Positions 55,608 through 64,000 of a stretch of DNA of 64,000 nucleotides are shown here, one piece after another. Both the position numbers and the translations under genes were made by a program. The stretch is from the NCBI RefSeq assembly GCF_002993025.1, contig NZ_NXGI01000007.1, positions 1 through 64,000 of the forward strand. The letters are read 5' to 3'. The notes below the pieces were generated by a model. That model was not told the DNA's origin. It was given only the letters and a program-made list of their open reading frames with translations, and searched no databases. Positions within the stretch are counted from its first letter, which is position 1; every line of letters starts with the position of its first letter. The DNA comes from Arcobacter cryaerophilus gv. crypticus. GTDB lineage: Bacteria; Campylobacterota; Campylobacteria; Campylobacterales; Arcobacteraceae.

Positions 55608-56775
55608 AAATGAAATATTTAAAATACTAGAAAAAGTTGGTGAGTCTTTAGAAATTACTAAAACACAGCGTCAATTGGCGGAAGAGCGATATAAAGCGGT
55701 AGGGAAATGGCTAGCAGAAGGAGAATATTGCTTATTGGGTGATGGTAAAAAACAATGCTTTAAAGATGGAGAAATATATCCTCAAGGTTCATTTAGATTA
55801 GAAACTACAGTTAAACCTATTGGTAAAAATGAGTTTGATATTGATTTGGTTTTTTATACGCCGAATGTATCAGCGGATATGATTACTCCAGAGCGATTGA
55901 AGGAGCTTGTAGGTAATAGACTTAAAGAGCATGATACATATAAAAAAATGTTAACGCCACTAAATAGAGGTTGGTGTATTAATTATGCAAACGAATTTCA
56001 TCTTGATGTGACACCATCTCTTGATAATCATTTTGAGCCCCATAATGAGAGTGAATTGGTAGCAGATAAAAAACTTGAACGATATATGCCAACAAATCCT
56101 GAAGGGTATGCAAAGTGGTTTGATGATATTTCATCAATGCAACCAATATTAAAATTTACAAAAGCTATGTTTGATTCTAGAAATATTATGATTACAACCG
56201 AAGATGCAGCAACAGTAACAGAACTTCCCGAACATAATCCAAATAAACCTTTATTAAAAAGATTTATCCAAATTTTTAAAAGACATAGAGATATTATGTT
56301 TGATGGGAAAGATGATGCCCCAATATCAATCATAATTACTACATTAGCGACAAAATCTTATGAGTATTGTATTCAAAACTATTCGTATGACAATGAATAT
56401 GCATTAATGATGGATACATTAAAATATATGACAAAATTTATTGAAAATCGTAATGGATATTGGATTGAGAACCCTACAGTTAATGGGGAAAATTTTGCTG
56501 AAAAATGGAATTATAAGTCTATAAAAAAACAAAATTTTGATAATTGGCATAATGCAATTATTGGAATATTTGAATCAGTCATTAATCTTCAAGGTCAACA
56601 TCTAATTTTTGAATCTCTTAGAAATGGATTGGGTGAATCACCCGTTAATAAAGTTTATAAAGATATGACAGATAGTGTTACTCAAAACAGGTTAAATGGA
56701 TTACTTTCCCTTGGATTGTCTAGTAATGCAACAGACTCACTTGCAATGAAGCAAAATACTTTTTTTGGAAAATAG
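55597..56775 (+). CDS. CD-NTase (cGAS/DncV-like nucleotidyltransferase) of CBASS
   Basis: Synthesises a cyclic oligonucleotide alarm on phage infection. The nucleotidyltransferase motif is GSF (PQGSFRLETTV), followed by the metal-binding pair DID (EFDIDLVFYT, Asp81 and Asp83 counted from this start) and a third Asp in FHLDVTPS (137). Length 392 aa is normal. ATG 55597 is chosen over ATG 55591 because AAGGA lies five bases upstream; either start overlaps the patatin gene. The product (cGAMP or other) cannot be told from sequence. The pairing with a CapV-type effector is known for cGAMP systems such as that of Vibrio cholerae. Confidence 0.92.
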   Translation: MSTKNEIFKILEKVGESLEITKTQRQLAEERYKAVGKWLAEGEYCLLGDGKKQCFKDGEIYPQGSFRLETTVKPIGKNEFDIDLVFYTPNVSADMITPERLKELVGNRLKEHDTYKKMLTPLNRGWCINYANEFHLDVTPSLDNHFEPHNESELVADKKLERYMPTNPEGYAKWFDDISSMQPILKFTKAMFDSRNIMITTEDAATVTELPEHNPNKPLLKRFIQIFKRHRDIMFDGKDDAPISIIITTLATKSYEYCIQNYSYDNEYALMMDTLKYMTKFIENRNGYWIENPTVNGENFAEKWNYKSIKKQNFDNWHNAIIGIFESVINLQGQHLIFESLRNGLGESPVNKVYKDMTDSVTQNRLNGLLSLGLSSNATDSLAMKQNTFFGK

Positions 56776-56778
56776 ATA

Positions 56779-57381
56779 GTGTTAGCAAAAGGTGTATCTA
56801 AATATCATAAAACAACATTATTACAACAATATAGTAATGTAAAATTTTGTCCTCTTTCAAAAAATGGAACGGGTGAGTTTTATGGTAAATATTTTTTTTG
56901 GGAATTTGATGCAAAACCTACAGAACTAAGTAAAACATATAAAGTATTGATTATTTTTCATATTGATAATTACTCACCTGATGTGTTTGTTTTGAATAAA
57001 GATATATGGGAAGTTTCAAAAAGCAAATCTATACCACATTTGTATGACCATAAAAAAATTAGATTATGTTTATATTATCCTTCTTATAATGAGTGGAATA
57101 CAAATATGCCACTTTGCAATACTATTGTTTCTTGGACATACCTTTGGTTATATTTTTATGAAGAATGGCTTTATAGCAATAAATGGAAAGGTGGTGGTAT
57201 TCATCCAGAGAGCTCCAAAGAAGAAGAAAATGAAAATATAAAAAATACGCCTAAGCAATTAATTATTGAACAAAGAAAGAAGAAAAAGCAAGATAGTGTT
57301 AAAAATATTATAAATAAAATTTACCTAAAACGGAAAAGTATTTATATGCAAGAACTTCAAAATAACGAGGTTGTAGAATGA
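56779..57381 (+). CDS. E2-like conjugation protein of short type II CBASS
   Basis: A 200-aa protein resembling the N-terminal E2-like part of Cap2, here without the E1 domain and without a Cap3 protease gene. Its core reads HLYDHKKIRLCLYYP, EWNTNMPLCNTIVSW, then YFYEEWLYSNKWKGGGIHP. Cys97 in RLCLYYP, following the His of the HPN-like element, is the probable catalytic cysteine. In Cap2 systems this activity attaches the cyclase C-terminus to targets and raises its output. The E2-only arrangement is the type II short CBASS. It starts at GTG three bases after the cyclase stop. The tail is lysine-rich and helical. Confidence 0.82.
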   Translation: MLAKGVSKYHKTTLLQQYSNVKFCPLSKNGTGEFYGKYFFWEFDAKPTELSKTYKVLIIFHIDNYSPDVFVLNKDIWEVSKSKSIPHLYDHKKIRLCLYYPSYNEWNTNMPLCNTIVSWTYLWLYFYEEWLYSNKWKGGGIHPESSKEEENENIKNTPKQLIIEQRKKKKQDSVKNIINKIYLKRKSIYMQELQNNEVVE

Positions 57382-60300
57382 AATCATTTTTGATCACGAT
57401 ATGGACTTATCTTTGTAAGGGTTTTGATTTTGTAAACAACACGACTTTGGGTAACTTTTTACTTGAAAAAGTTTTATTTAGAACAAAAGGATTTTATACA
57501 GTATTAAACAGTTTTAGCACATTACTACTGGCACAAGTGGCTACTTTTATCTATCAAAATAAATTAATTTCTGAATTAGATAAATTGATTGAATCTTCTA
57601 CTGTATGGTATGAAAAAATAGCATATATAATAATCCAATTTTTTATGCCTGAAGGAAATGTTTTTATCATTTTTATACTTGTTTTTCTAATAATTGGATT
57701 ATTCTGGGACAGAAATAATAATAAAGACAGCAAAATAAGTGGTAAGTTAAATCTCGAACAAGCTTTTCATCAATGGGCATCTCAAACAAAAATTAAACTT
57801 TCAAGCGACTTAGTATTGGACTCAAGAGAAAAAGAGGTTAAAGACTTTTATGATTTTTTTGAAAATAATCCATTAAAAATTACAGTCTATTCTCATAGTA
57901 AGGAAGAAAGTTATGCTTTTATTTTATCTACTTTGAAAAACAATCAAAATTTAGTGAAAAAAGTTCAAATTATCTCTAACCAAGAAGCATGGGATAATAC
58001 GATTCAAAATAAAAATCATTTGATTTTAGTTTATAAAGATTTTATCCCATGCAATATTGGGGTTGCAATTGAAAATGGTAATTATGTTATTGAAGCCGAA
58101 GAATTGATTGACATTGATAATACAGCAGAGAATAGCATTAAGTTGAAAAAAATGAAAAAAACTGTTACCACTTTTGCTTTAGAGAAAATGGGGTTTGACC
58201 ATAACAATTCATGGAAAATTTATAATGATACAAAAGGCTTTTTACATGCAATAATCAGTCATCCATTATTAAAACCTTATGAAAAAAATGTACCGAATTG
58301 GGTAGGCAAATATGATATTAATATTTTATCCACAATGCTATTTGTTAATAGTTGGCACATTAAAAATGAAAATGATCAAAAAGTTATTGAAGAACTATCA
58401 GGCTTACAATATGAAGCATTTGAAAAACAATTACACTTATTAAAAGTTGAAGATAAAGCACCTATTAGGCTTGTTGGAAATGTTTGGCAAGTAATCTCAA
58501 AAATAAGCTTGTGGGATTTAATTTCAAATAAAATACCTAACACTCAAATAGATAGGTTGAAGAAAATAGTTATTAATGTTTTAAGCGAAATAGACCCATC
58601 TTTTGAACTTAATCCAGAAGATAGATGGAGTGCAAACATTTACAATAAAACATTAAAACATTCAGGATTGCTTAGAGAAAGTTTAGCCGATACATTAGTG
58701 CTTATTTCTGTATTTGGTAAAAATAAGTTAAGTTATCCAGCTAATATTAATAGCAGTTTAGATTATTGGTTAAAAGAGTTGTTTGAGAAAAATTTAAATG
58801 TCGAGTCTTGGTATTCTTATGGGCGAATATTACCATTTTTAGCTGAAGCAAGTCCAAATAGTTTTATAACTGCAATTGAAAAAACTTTAGACAATAAAAA
58901 TACTACAAATATAGAACAATTATTTGCAGATGCAGGTGATATGGCTATGGGAACTTGTTTTCATTGTGATTTACTTTGGGCATTAGAAACAGTATCTTGG
59001 CATAAAGACTATTTGGCAAGGGTTACTTTAATATTAATCAGATTATGTGAACTTAATATAAAAAGTAAAATTTCTAATTCACCGATGAATACTTTAAAAG
59101 ATATTTTTGCAGGATTGATAAACTACAGCAGTGTATCATATGATGATAAAGTACAAATACTAGAACAAATTGCATATAAAAAATTTCCTGACACTACATG
59201 GAAATTGTTAATTGGAATATTGCCACATAGTCATAGTGTAAGTTATGGCATATCTAAACCTAAATATCAAAATTGGGATGTTGATAGTACAAAAGAAGTC
59301 ACAAGAGCAGAATACTACACATATAATGAGAATATTTTTAGAATATTATTTCTAAGTGTAGAAAACAATACTTTACGATGGAAAGATGTACTTGATAATA
59401 TAAGTAGCTTTAGCAAAGAATATTGCTTAAAATTTTTAAATAAATTTACGAAATTAGATAAGAAAATTTTTTCAGATGATGAAAGATTAATTTTATCATT
59501 AGAACTAAGAGAAAACATACATAATCATCGAAAATTTGCAGATTCTCCCAATTGGCAAATATCTGAAGAATGTTTAGAGCAGCTTGAAAATGCTTTTTAT
59601 TTTATAGAGCCTGATAATTTAGTACATAAATACTATCATTTATTTGGCAATGGAAGAGTTAATTTATTAAATCCAGTTCCTTATGAAAAAGAAAATAGAA
59701 ATAGTTATAAAGAAGAAGAAAAAACAATTGAAGAAGAAAGAGAAAAGGCCTTAAAAAATATTTTAGAAAGTAAAGATTTTGATACTTTAGTTGAGCTTAT
59801 AAAAACAAGTCAAATGCCAGGAATTATTGGAAGATTGATTTTTAAAATAACAGGTGAAAAATATAAAATAGAAATATTTAAATGGTTAGATATGCAAGAT
59901 GGATACTTAAATATATGTGCAAAAAATTATGTTGCAAGTATGAAATTTAGTGAAAATATACTTGATGATTTGAATGATATTCAAAAAGCAGAAATTTTAC
60001 TTGCTATAAATTTTGATTCAATTGCATTTGAATCTTTGAAAAAACAAAATACTTCTGTTCAAGAATATTATTGGAAAAATATACATTGGTATTGTAGATT
60101 AGAGGAATCAGATAAAAAATATATTAAATGGATATTTGAACAATTATATCACTATAAACAACATATGAAATGTATAGATTTTTTAAGTCATCATATGAAA
60201 AAAAGCAATGAGGATGGCTTAGATTTTAGCTTTAGTGATATTGCGAAAGTAGTAATTGAATTAGACCCAAATATTGAAAACAAAAGATTGGATACACATT

Positions 60301-61004
60301 CCATATCTGAAGTGATTGAATTGCTACAAAATTTAGAAGTAGAAAATGAAGTAATGAGACTTATAGAATGGAAATATCTACAATTAAAAAATTTCAATCC
60401 AGTCTTTTTAGAAAAAGAAATTATTGCTAATCCAAAATCATTTGTTGAATTACTAATTTTTATGTACAAATCTCAAAATAAAGAAGATGAAGATATAACA
60501 TTGACAAAAGAGCAAATTCAAAACAGAGCAAATAATGCTACAGAACTACTGGAAAGAATAACATTATTTAAAAAGTATGAAGATATACATGATTTTAATT
60601 ATGAAACTTTAAAAAATTGGATAAATGAAGCTATTAAATATGCAAAAGAAGTTGATAGAGAAAAATATGCCTATGTAGAAATTGGTAAGCTTTTATCAAA
60701 GTCACCAAATGGAAAAGATGATATTTTCCCAAATGAAATAACTAGAGATGTTTTAGAAGAATTTGATAATGAAAAGTTAGGATACTATTTTTGGCATGAG
60801 AAAAAATATCCTGGAGGAAGTTATTTTACTACAAGAGGTGCTGATGAAGGTGGAGAACAAGAACACCAAAAGGCACAAGAGTATAGGGAATATGCAGAAA
60901 AATTAAGGTTTACGCATCCAAAAACTTCTTCGTTATTAATTCAATTAGCAAAAGATTATGAGATAGATGCGGAAAAAGAAGATTTAAGAAATGAACTTCA
61001 ATAA
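57378..61004 (+). CDS. Large membrane-anchored helical-repeat protein, unrecognised
   Basis: A 1208-aa protein I cannot assign. The N-terminus has two hydrophobic helices (about residues 40-59 and 91-110) and would place the remainder in the cytoplasm. Residues about 140-260 resemble the start of STAND-type NTPases, but where a P-loop would stand it reads ITVYSHSKEESYAF with no GxxGxGK(S/T). After that comes HLILVYKDFIPCNIGVAIENG. About 310-440 looks like winged-helix and helical sequence (NVWQVISKISLWDL), and the remainder is a long helical solenoid. It overlaps the E2-like gene by ATGA and so belongs to the CBASS-RM operon. It may be a degenerate STAND sensor, a second effector or an independent defence protein. 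Confidence 0.6.
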   Translation: MKSFLITIWTYLCKGFDFVNNTTLGNFLLEKVLFRTKGFYTVLNSFSTLLLAQVATFIYQNKLISELDKLIESSTVWYEKIAYIIIQFFMPEGNVFIIFILVFLIIGLFWDRNNNKDSKISGKLNLEQAFHQWASQTKIKLSSDLVLDSREKEVKDFYDFFENNPLKITVYSHSKEESYAFILSTLKNNQNLVKKVQIISNQEAWDNTIQNKNHLILVYKDFIPCNIGVAIENGNYVIEAEELIDIDNTAENSIKLKKMKKTVTTFALEKMGFDHNNSWKIYNDTKGFLHAIISHPLLKPYEKNVPNWVGKYDINILSTMLFVNSWHIKNENDQKVIEELSGLQYEAFEKQLHLLKVEDKAPIRLVGNVWQVISKISLWDLISNKIPNTQIDRLKKIVINVLSEIDPSFELNPEDRWSANIYNKTLKHSGLLRESLADTLVLISVFGKNKLSYPANINSSLDYWLKELFEKNLNVESWYSYGRILPFLAEASPNSFITAIEKTLDNKNTTNIEQLFADAGDMAMGTCFHCDLLWALETVSWHKDYLARVTLILIRLCELNIKSKISNSPMNTLKDIFAGLINYSSVSYDDKVQILEQIAYKKFPDTTWKLLIGILPHSHSVSYGISKPKYQNWDVDSTKEVTRAEYYTYNENIFRILFLSVENNTLRWKDVLDNISSFSKEYCLKFLNKFTKLDKKIFSDDERLILSLELRENIHNHRKFADSPNWQISEECLEQLENAFYFIEPDNLVHKYYHLFGNGRVNLLNPVPYEKENRNSYKEEEKTIEEEREKALKNILESKDFDTLVELIKTSQMPGIIGRLIFKITGEKYKIEIFKWLDMQDGYLNICAKNYVASMKFSENILDDLNDIQKAEILLAINFDSIAFESLKKQNTSVQEYYWKNIHWYCRLEESDKKYIKWIFEQLYHYKQHMKCIDFLSHHMKKSNEDGLDFSFSDIAKVVIELDPNIENKRLDTHSISEVIELLQNLEVENEVMRLIEWKYLQLKNFNPVFLEKEIIANPKSFVELLIFMYKSQNKEDEDITLTKEQIQNRANNATELLERITLFKKYEDIHDFNYETLKNWINEAIKYAKEVDREKYAYVEIGKLLSKSPNGKDDIFPNEITRDVLEEFDNEKLGYYFWHEKKYPGGSYFTTRGADEGGEQEHQKAQEYREYAEKLRFTHPKTSSLLIQLAKDYEIDAEKEDLRNELQ

Positions 61005-61026
61005 ATTTAAATAGTGAGAGAAAAAC

Positions 61027-62370
61027 ATGAAACTACAAATTAACGAATCACAAAACATAGAATTTAAACAATCTTGGAGAGATGAGTATATCAAATGGCT
61101 TAGTGCATTTGGCAATACTGATGGTGGGAAGCTGTATATCGGTGTAGATGATGATGGCAAAATCAAAGGCATTGACAATGCTAAAAAACTTCTTGAAGAT
61201 ATACCAAACAAAGTACGAGATATCTTGGGCATCATGGTAGATGTCAATCTTTTACAAGATGAAGATAAAGAGTACATTGAAATCATCACAGATAAATATC
61301 CATATCCTATAAGCTATAAAGGTTCATATTATTACAGAAGTGGAAGCACAACGCAAGAGCTAAAGGGTGTCGCACTTGATAAGTTTTTACTTAGAACACA
61401 GGGTAAAACTTGGGATAGTGTACCAGTGCCTTATTTTGGAGATACAGATTTAGACCCTTATTCTTTTAAACTCTTTAGAGAAAAAGCTGAGAAAAAACGA
61501 AGAATAGATCCTGAGCTTTTAAAAGAAAATGATGATGTTTTAGTAGATAAATTACGACTTCGAGAAGGTGATTATCTAAAGAGAGCTGCTGCACTATTGT
61601 TTGCAAAAGAGCCTATGAAATATGTAATGGGAAGTATGATTAAAATAGGATATTTTAAATCAAATACAGAACTAATATATCAAGATGTGATAGAGGGAAG
61701 TTTATTTGAGCAAGTAGATAAAGTAATGGAGCTTATATTTACAAAATATCTTAGTGCTTTTATCACTTATGAGGGTATTCAAAGAGTAGAGAGTTTTCCA
61801 ATTTCAGAGTTAGCTTTTAGAGAAGCTTTAATTAATGCGGTTGTTCATAAAGATTATAGTTCACAAAACAGCATACAAATAAGTGTTTATGATGATAAAC
61901 TTCTTATGTGGAATGCAGGAGATTTACCACCACACTGGACTATAGATACACTTTTACGGAAACATACATCTGAGCCACACAATCCTCTAGTTGCATATCC
62001 ATTTTTCCTAGCTGGATATATTGAATCTTGGGGAAGAGGGATAGAAAAAATTATAGAAGAATCACAAAAGTTTAATGGTATAACTCCACAATTTAAATGG
62101 GAAAATGGTTTATGGGTAGAGTTTTATTTTAATACTGATAAAAGTTTACCTAATGGGTTGGGTGAAAAGTTGGGTATAAAGTTGGGTGAAACACAACAAA
62201 ACATCATAAAGCTTATGCAAAATAACCCAAAAATTGCAATTACAGCACTTGCTACTGAACTTGGAATCAGCACAACAGCAATAGAAAAACATATTAAAAC
62301 ACTAAAAGATAAAAATATTATCCAGCGAATAGGCGGTGCTAAAGGCGGACATTGGGAGATTTTAAAATGA
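61027..62370 (+). CDS. AlbA_2 / HATPase_c_4 domain regulator (RecG-like annotated family)
   Basis: A 447-aa protein with an N-terminal Schlafen AlbA_2 domain (about residues 5-130, EFKQSWRDEYIKWLSAFGNT, GGKLYIGVDDDGKIKG). A GHKL-type HATPase_c_4 domain lies at about 255-370 (ELAFREALINAVVHKDYSSQ and SWGRGIEKIIEE), and a C-terminal winged helix at about 395-447 (GISTTAIEKHIKTLKDK). Such proteins are often mislabelled ATP-dependent helicase RecG-like but have no helicase domain. They are frequent inside type I RM operons and probably act as regulators. It may bind the inverted repeats around the 50024 promoter. It overlaps hsdR by ATGA. Confidence 0.88.
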   Translation: MKLQINESQNIEFKQSWRDEYIKWLSAFGNTDGGKLYIGVDDDGKIKGIDNAKKLLEDIPNKVRDILGIMVDVNLLQDEDKEYIEIITDKYPYPISYKGSYYYRSGSTTQELKGVALDKFLLRTQGKTWDSVPVPYFGDTDLDPYSFKLFREKAEKKRRIDPELLKENDDVLVDKLRLREGDYLKRAAALLFAKEPMKYVMGSMIKIGYFKSNTELIYQDVIEGSLFEQVDKVMELIFTKYLSAFITYEGIQRVESFPISELAFREALINAVVHKDYSSQNSIQISVYDDKLLMWNAGDLPPHWTIDTLLRKHTSEPHNPLVAYPFFLAGYIESWGRGIEKIIEESQKFNGITPQFKWENGLWVEFYFNTDKSLPNGLGEKLGIKLGETQQNIIKLMQNNPKIAITALATELGISTTAIEKHIKTLKDKNIIQRIGGAKGGHWEILK

Positions 62371-64000
62371 ATGATAACATCACACTAGAACAAGTAATAC
62401 AACAAAACTGCATCAATCTTTTGAGCCATAAAGATTTTGGATATAAGTTTATAACCAAAGAAGATAATCTTATTTTTAGAGAAAATAAAACATCGGCAGT
62501 ACTTTTAAAAAAGATACTTATAGAGAGACTTTATGCTTTAAATAGCTATGAGTATAAAGGGCAAAACTATAAGTTTAGTGCCAATAATATAGCCAAAGCA
62601 GTTGAAGACTTGGATGTATCTTTAAATGAGGGATTAATCGTAGCAAATGAGAAAATCACCAATCATCTGCTTTTAGGTACTAGCTATGAAGAGAATCTTG
62701 ATGATGGTACGAAAAAAAGTTTTTCTTTTAAATATATCGACTTTGATAATATTGAAAATAACCACTTTTTTGTAACAGAAGAGTTCATAGTAGATCGTGC
62801 CAACCAAAATGAAATTACAAAGACTAGAAGACCTGATTTGATTGTGTTTGTAAATGGTATCCCACTAGTGGTGATTGAGCTTAAAAAATCAAGTGTGAAC
62901 TATGAAAATGGTATCAAACAGCTTGAAAAAGAGCAAAAAAAAGATGAAATACCGCATTTATTTAAATACATACAGTTAACTATTGCAGCAAATAGCAATG
63001 AAGCTAGATATGGAACTATGGGAACACCTTTAAAGTTTTATAGCTTGTGGAAAGAAGAAGAGAGTGAAAAGGCTAAAGTGACTTTAAAAACAATGATAGA
63101 AAATAGAGAAGTAACTAGTCTTGACTTGACACTTTTTGCACTTTTATCAAAAGATAGACTTTTAAGACTAATAAAACACTATATTTTATTTGATAAAAAA
63201 GTTAAAAAAGTGAGCCGTTATCAGCAGTTCTTTGGGATTGAAAAGACTCTAAAAAGGGTAGAAAAGATAACTGATGGTATAAGAGCTGGTGGACTTATCT
63301 GGCATACTCAAGGAAGTGGTAAATCTCTTACAATGGTAATGCTTACAAAACTTCTAAAATTAACTTACACTAATGCAAAAATAATAGTAGTAACCGATAG
63401 GGTTGATTTGGATGAGCAAATCCATAAAACTTTTGAAAATACGGATATAAAAGCAGGAAGAGCAAGTAGTGGGAGTGATTTGATAGAGAAACTTCAAAGT
63501 GGTATAAGTGTGATTACAACACTTGTACATAAGTTTGAAAAGGTAAGAAACTCAAAAACTGTTATCAATGATAATAATGTATTTGTGCTAGTTGATGAAT
63601 CTCATCGTACTCAAGGTGGAGATTTACACAATGCAATGAAAAAGGCTCTACCACTTGCTTGTTATCTCGGATTTACAGGAACACCACTTCTAAAAAAAGA
63701 GAAAGATAAAAATAGCTTTTTAAAGTTTGGTGGTGAGATACATCGCTACACTATAGATGATGCTGTAAAAGATGGGGCTGTTTTACCGCTACTTTATGAG
63801 GGAAGGCTTGTTGATCAAGAGGTGCTTAGTCCTGATGGATTGGTTCGAAAGTTTAATATGATTGCAAGAGAGTTAAGTGATGATGCAAAAAGAGATTTAC
63901 AGCATAAATGGGCAAGATTTCAAAAAGTTGCATCAAGTGAACAAAGACTTGAACTAATAGCACTCGATATCAATGAACACTTCAAAAAAACTCTAAAAAT
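62367..64000 (+). CDS. hsdR: Type I restriction enzyme R subunit (cut by the window end)
   Basis: Motor-nuclease subunit of the type I enzyme; 544 codons are visible and the frame is open at 64000. It starts in an ATGA overlap with the preceding gene. The PD-(D/E)xK nuclease is at about residues 155-175 (RRPDLIVFVNGIP, VVIELKKS). The helicase has Walker A (WHTQGSGKSLTM, near 315), VTDRVDLDEQ, a DEAD-type box LVDESHRTQGG and motif III GFTGTP. Full HsdR is about 1000 aa, so the C-terminal half lies beyond the window. With hsdM and hsdS it completes the system. Confidence 0.96.
   Translation, partial: MNDNITLEQVIQQNCINLLSHKDFGYKFITKEDNLIFRENKTSAVLLKKILIERLYALNSYEYKGQNYKFSANNIAKAVEDLDVSLNEGLIVANEKITNHLLLGTSYEENLDDGTKKSFSFKYIDFDNIENNHFFVTEEFIVDRANQNEITKTRRPDLIVFVNGIPLVVIELKKSSVNYENGIKQLEKEQKKDEIPHLFKYIQLTIAANSNEARYGTMGTPLKFYSLWKEEESEKAKVTLKTMIENREVTSLDLTLFALLSKDRLLRLIKHYILFDKKVKKVSRYQQFFGIEKTLKRVEKITDGIRAGGLIWHTQGSGKSLTMVMLTKLLKLTYTNAKIIVVTDRVDLDEQIHKTFENTDIKAGRASSGSDLIEKLQSGISVITTLVHKFEKVRNSKTVINDNNVFVLVDESHRTQGGDLHNAMKKALPLACYLGFTGTPLLKKEKDKNSFLKFGGEIHRYTIDDAVKDGAVLPLLYEGRLVDQEVLSPDGLVRKFNMIARELSDDAKRDLQHKWARFQKVASSEQRLELIALDINEHFKKTLK

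Larger units (their letters stand above)
38550..64000. mobile_element. Integrative defence island inserted in aroE (right end outside window)
   Basis: The island starts at the aroE tail junction (near 38560-38590). It carries a tyrosine integrase next to the junction and then only defence-type genes: a WYL regulator, a Druantia-like pair, type I restriction-modification and CBASS. The right end is not reached. Its minimum size is about 25 kb. Left of the junction are ordinary adhesin and exporter genes. Confidence 0.75.

Noticed and set aside
61027-62370. RecG-type DNA helicase
   Set aside because: No Walker A or helicase motifs are present. The domains are AlbA_2, HATPase and winged helix.

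Overview
The window is AT-rich chromosomal DNA of a Campylobacterota bacterium, most likely Arcobacter or Aliarcobacter. The ribosomal protein, RpoA, RpoD, GuaB, GatA and LigA sequences read as that group. A UPF0323 lipoprotein, WxxF-tailed chemoreceptors and TGCTACAAT-type extended -10 promoters fit it too. The genus call is my recognition of sequence style, not a database result. I saw no tRNA, rRNA or CRISPR array.

Layout. (1) 1-4087: end of an integrative element. It holds an IS21-like terminal repeat remnant, an S24 (LexA-like) repressor divergent from a Y-family DNA polymerase with palindromic operators between them, and a tyrosine integrase abutting the rpoD 3' end. (2) 4088-22457: core genes. 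These are rpoD, leuD-leuB, a DHH phosphoesterase, a HIT protein, the alpha operon (rpmJ-rpsM-rpsK-rpsD-rpoA-rplQ), gatA-guaB, ligA, a chemoreceptor, a YgiC-type ATP-grasp ligase with a UPF0323 lipoprotein, and a DEAD-box helicase that appears to start at ATA. (3) 22717-38423: a surface-adhesin and type I secretion locus. It holds a TolC-TSP3-OmpA fusion, a Sel1 protein, two paralogous LuxR-type regulators at the flanks, a giant Calx-beta/Ig-like adhesin split by a 13-bp tandem duplication, and its ABC exporter and HlyD adaptor. A decayed OmpA-domain fragment sits just upstream of the ABC gene.

(4) 38449-64000 and beyond: a defence island that entered the 3' end of aroE. A displaced aroE tail remains at 38449-38583, followed by a second integrase related to the first. 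Next come a small FtsZ-like protein and a WYL regulator, then a 1190-aa protein with four integrase-repeat units and a 1628-aa DUF1998 helicase; this last pair resembles Druantia type III (DruH-DruE). A strong TTGACA-N17-TATACT promoter flanked by operator-like inverted repeats then opens a long, tightly overlapped run: half-HsdS, HsdM, RhuM, DinD tail, HsdS, patatin (CapV-like), CD-NTase, E2-like protein, a 1208-aa membrane-anchored protein, an AlbA_2/HATPase regulator, and HsdR, which is cut by the window end.

How it works together. The run from 50106 is a type I restriction-modification operon with a short type II CBASS module (CapV-like effector, cyclase, E2 only) nested between hsdS and hsdR, plus an unrecognised large membrane protein. 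The best candidates for undescribed biology are the 1208-aa protein joined to the E2-only CBASS, the mini-FtsZ/WYL pair, the 13-bp switch in the adhesin, and the TolC-OmpA fusion.
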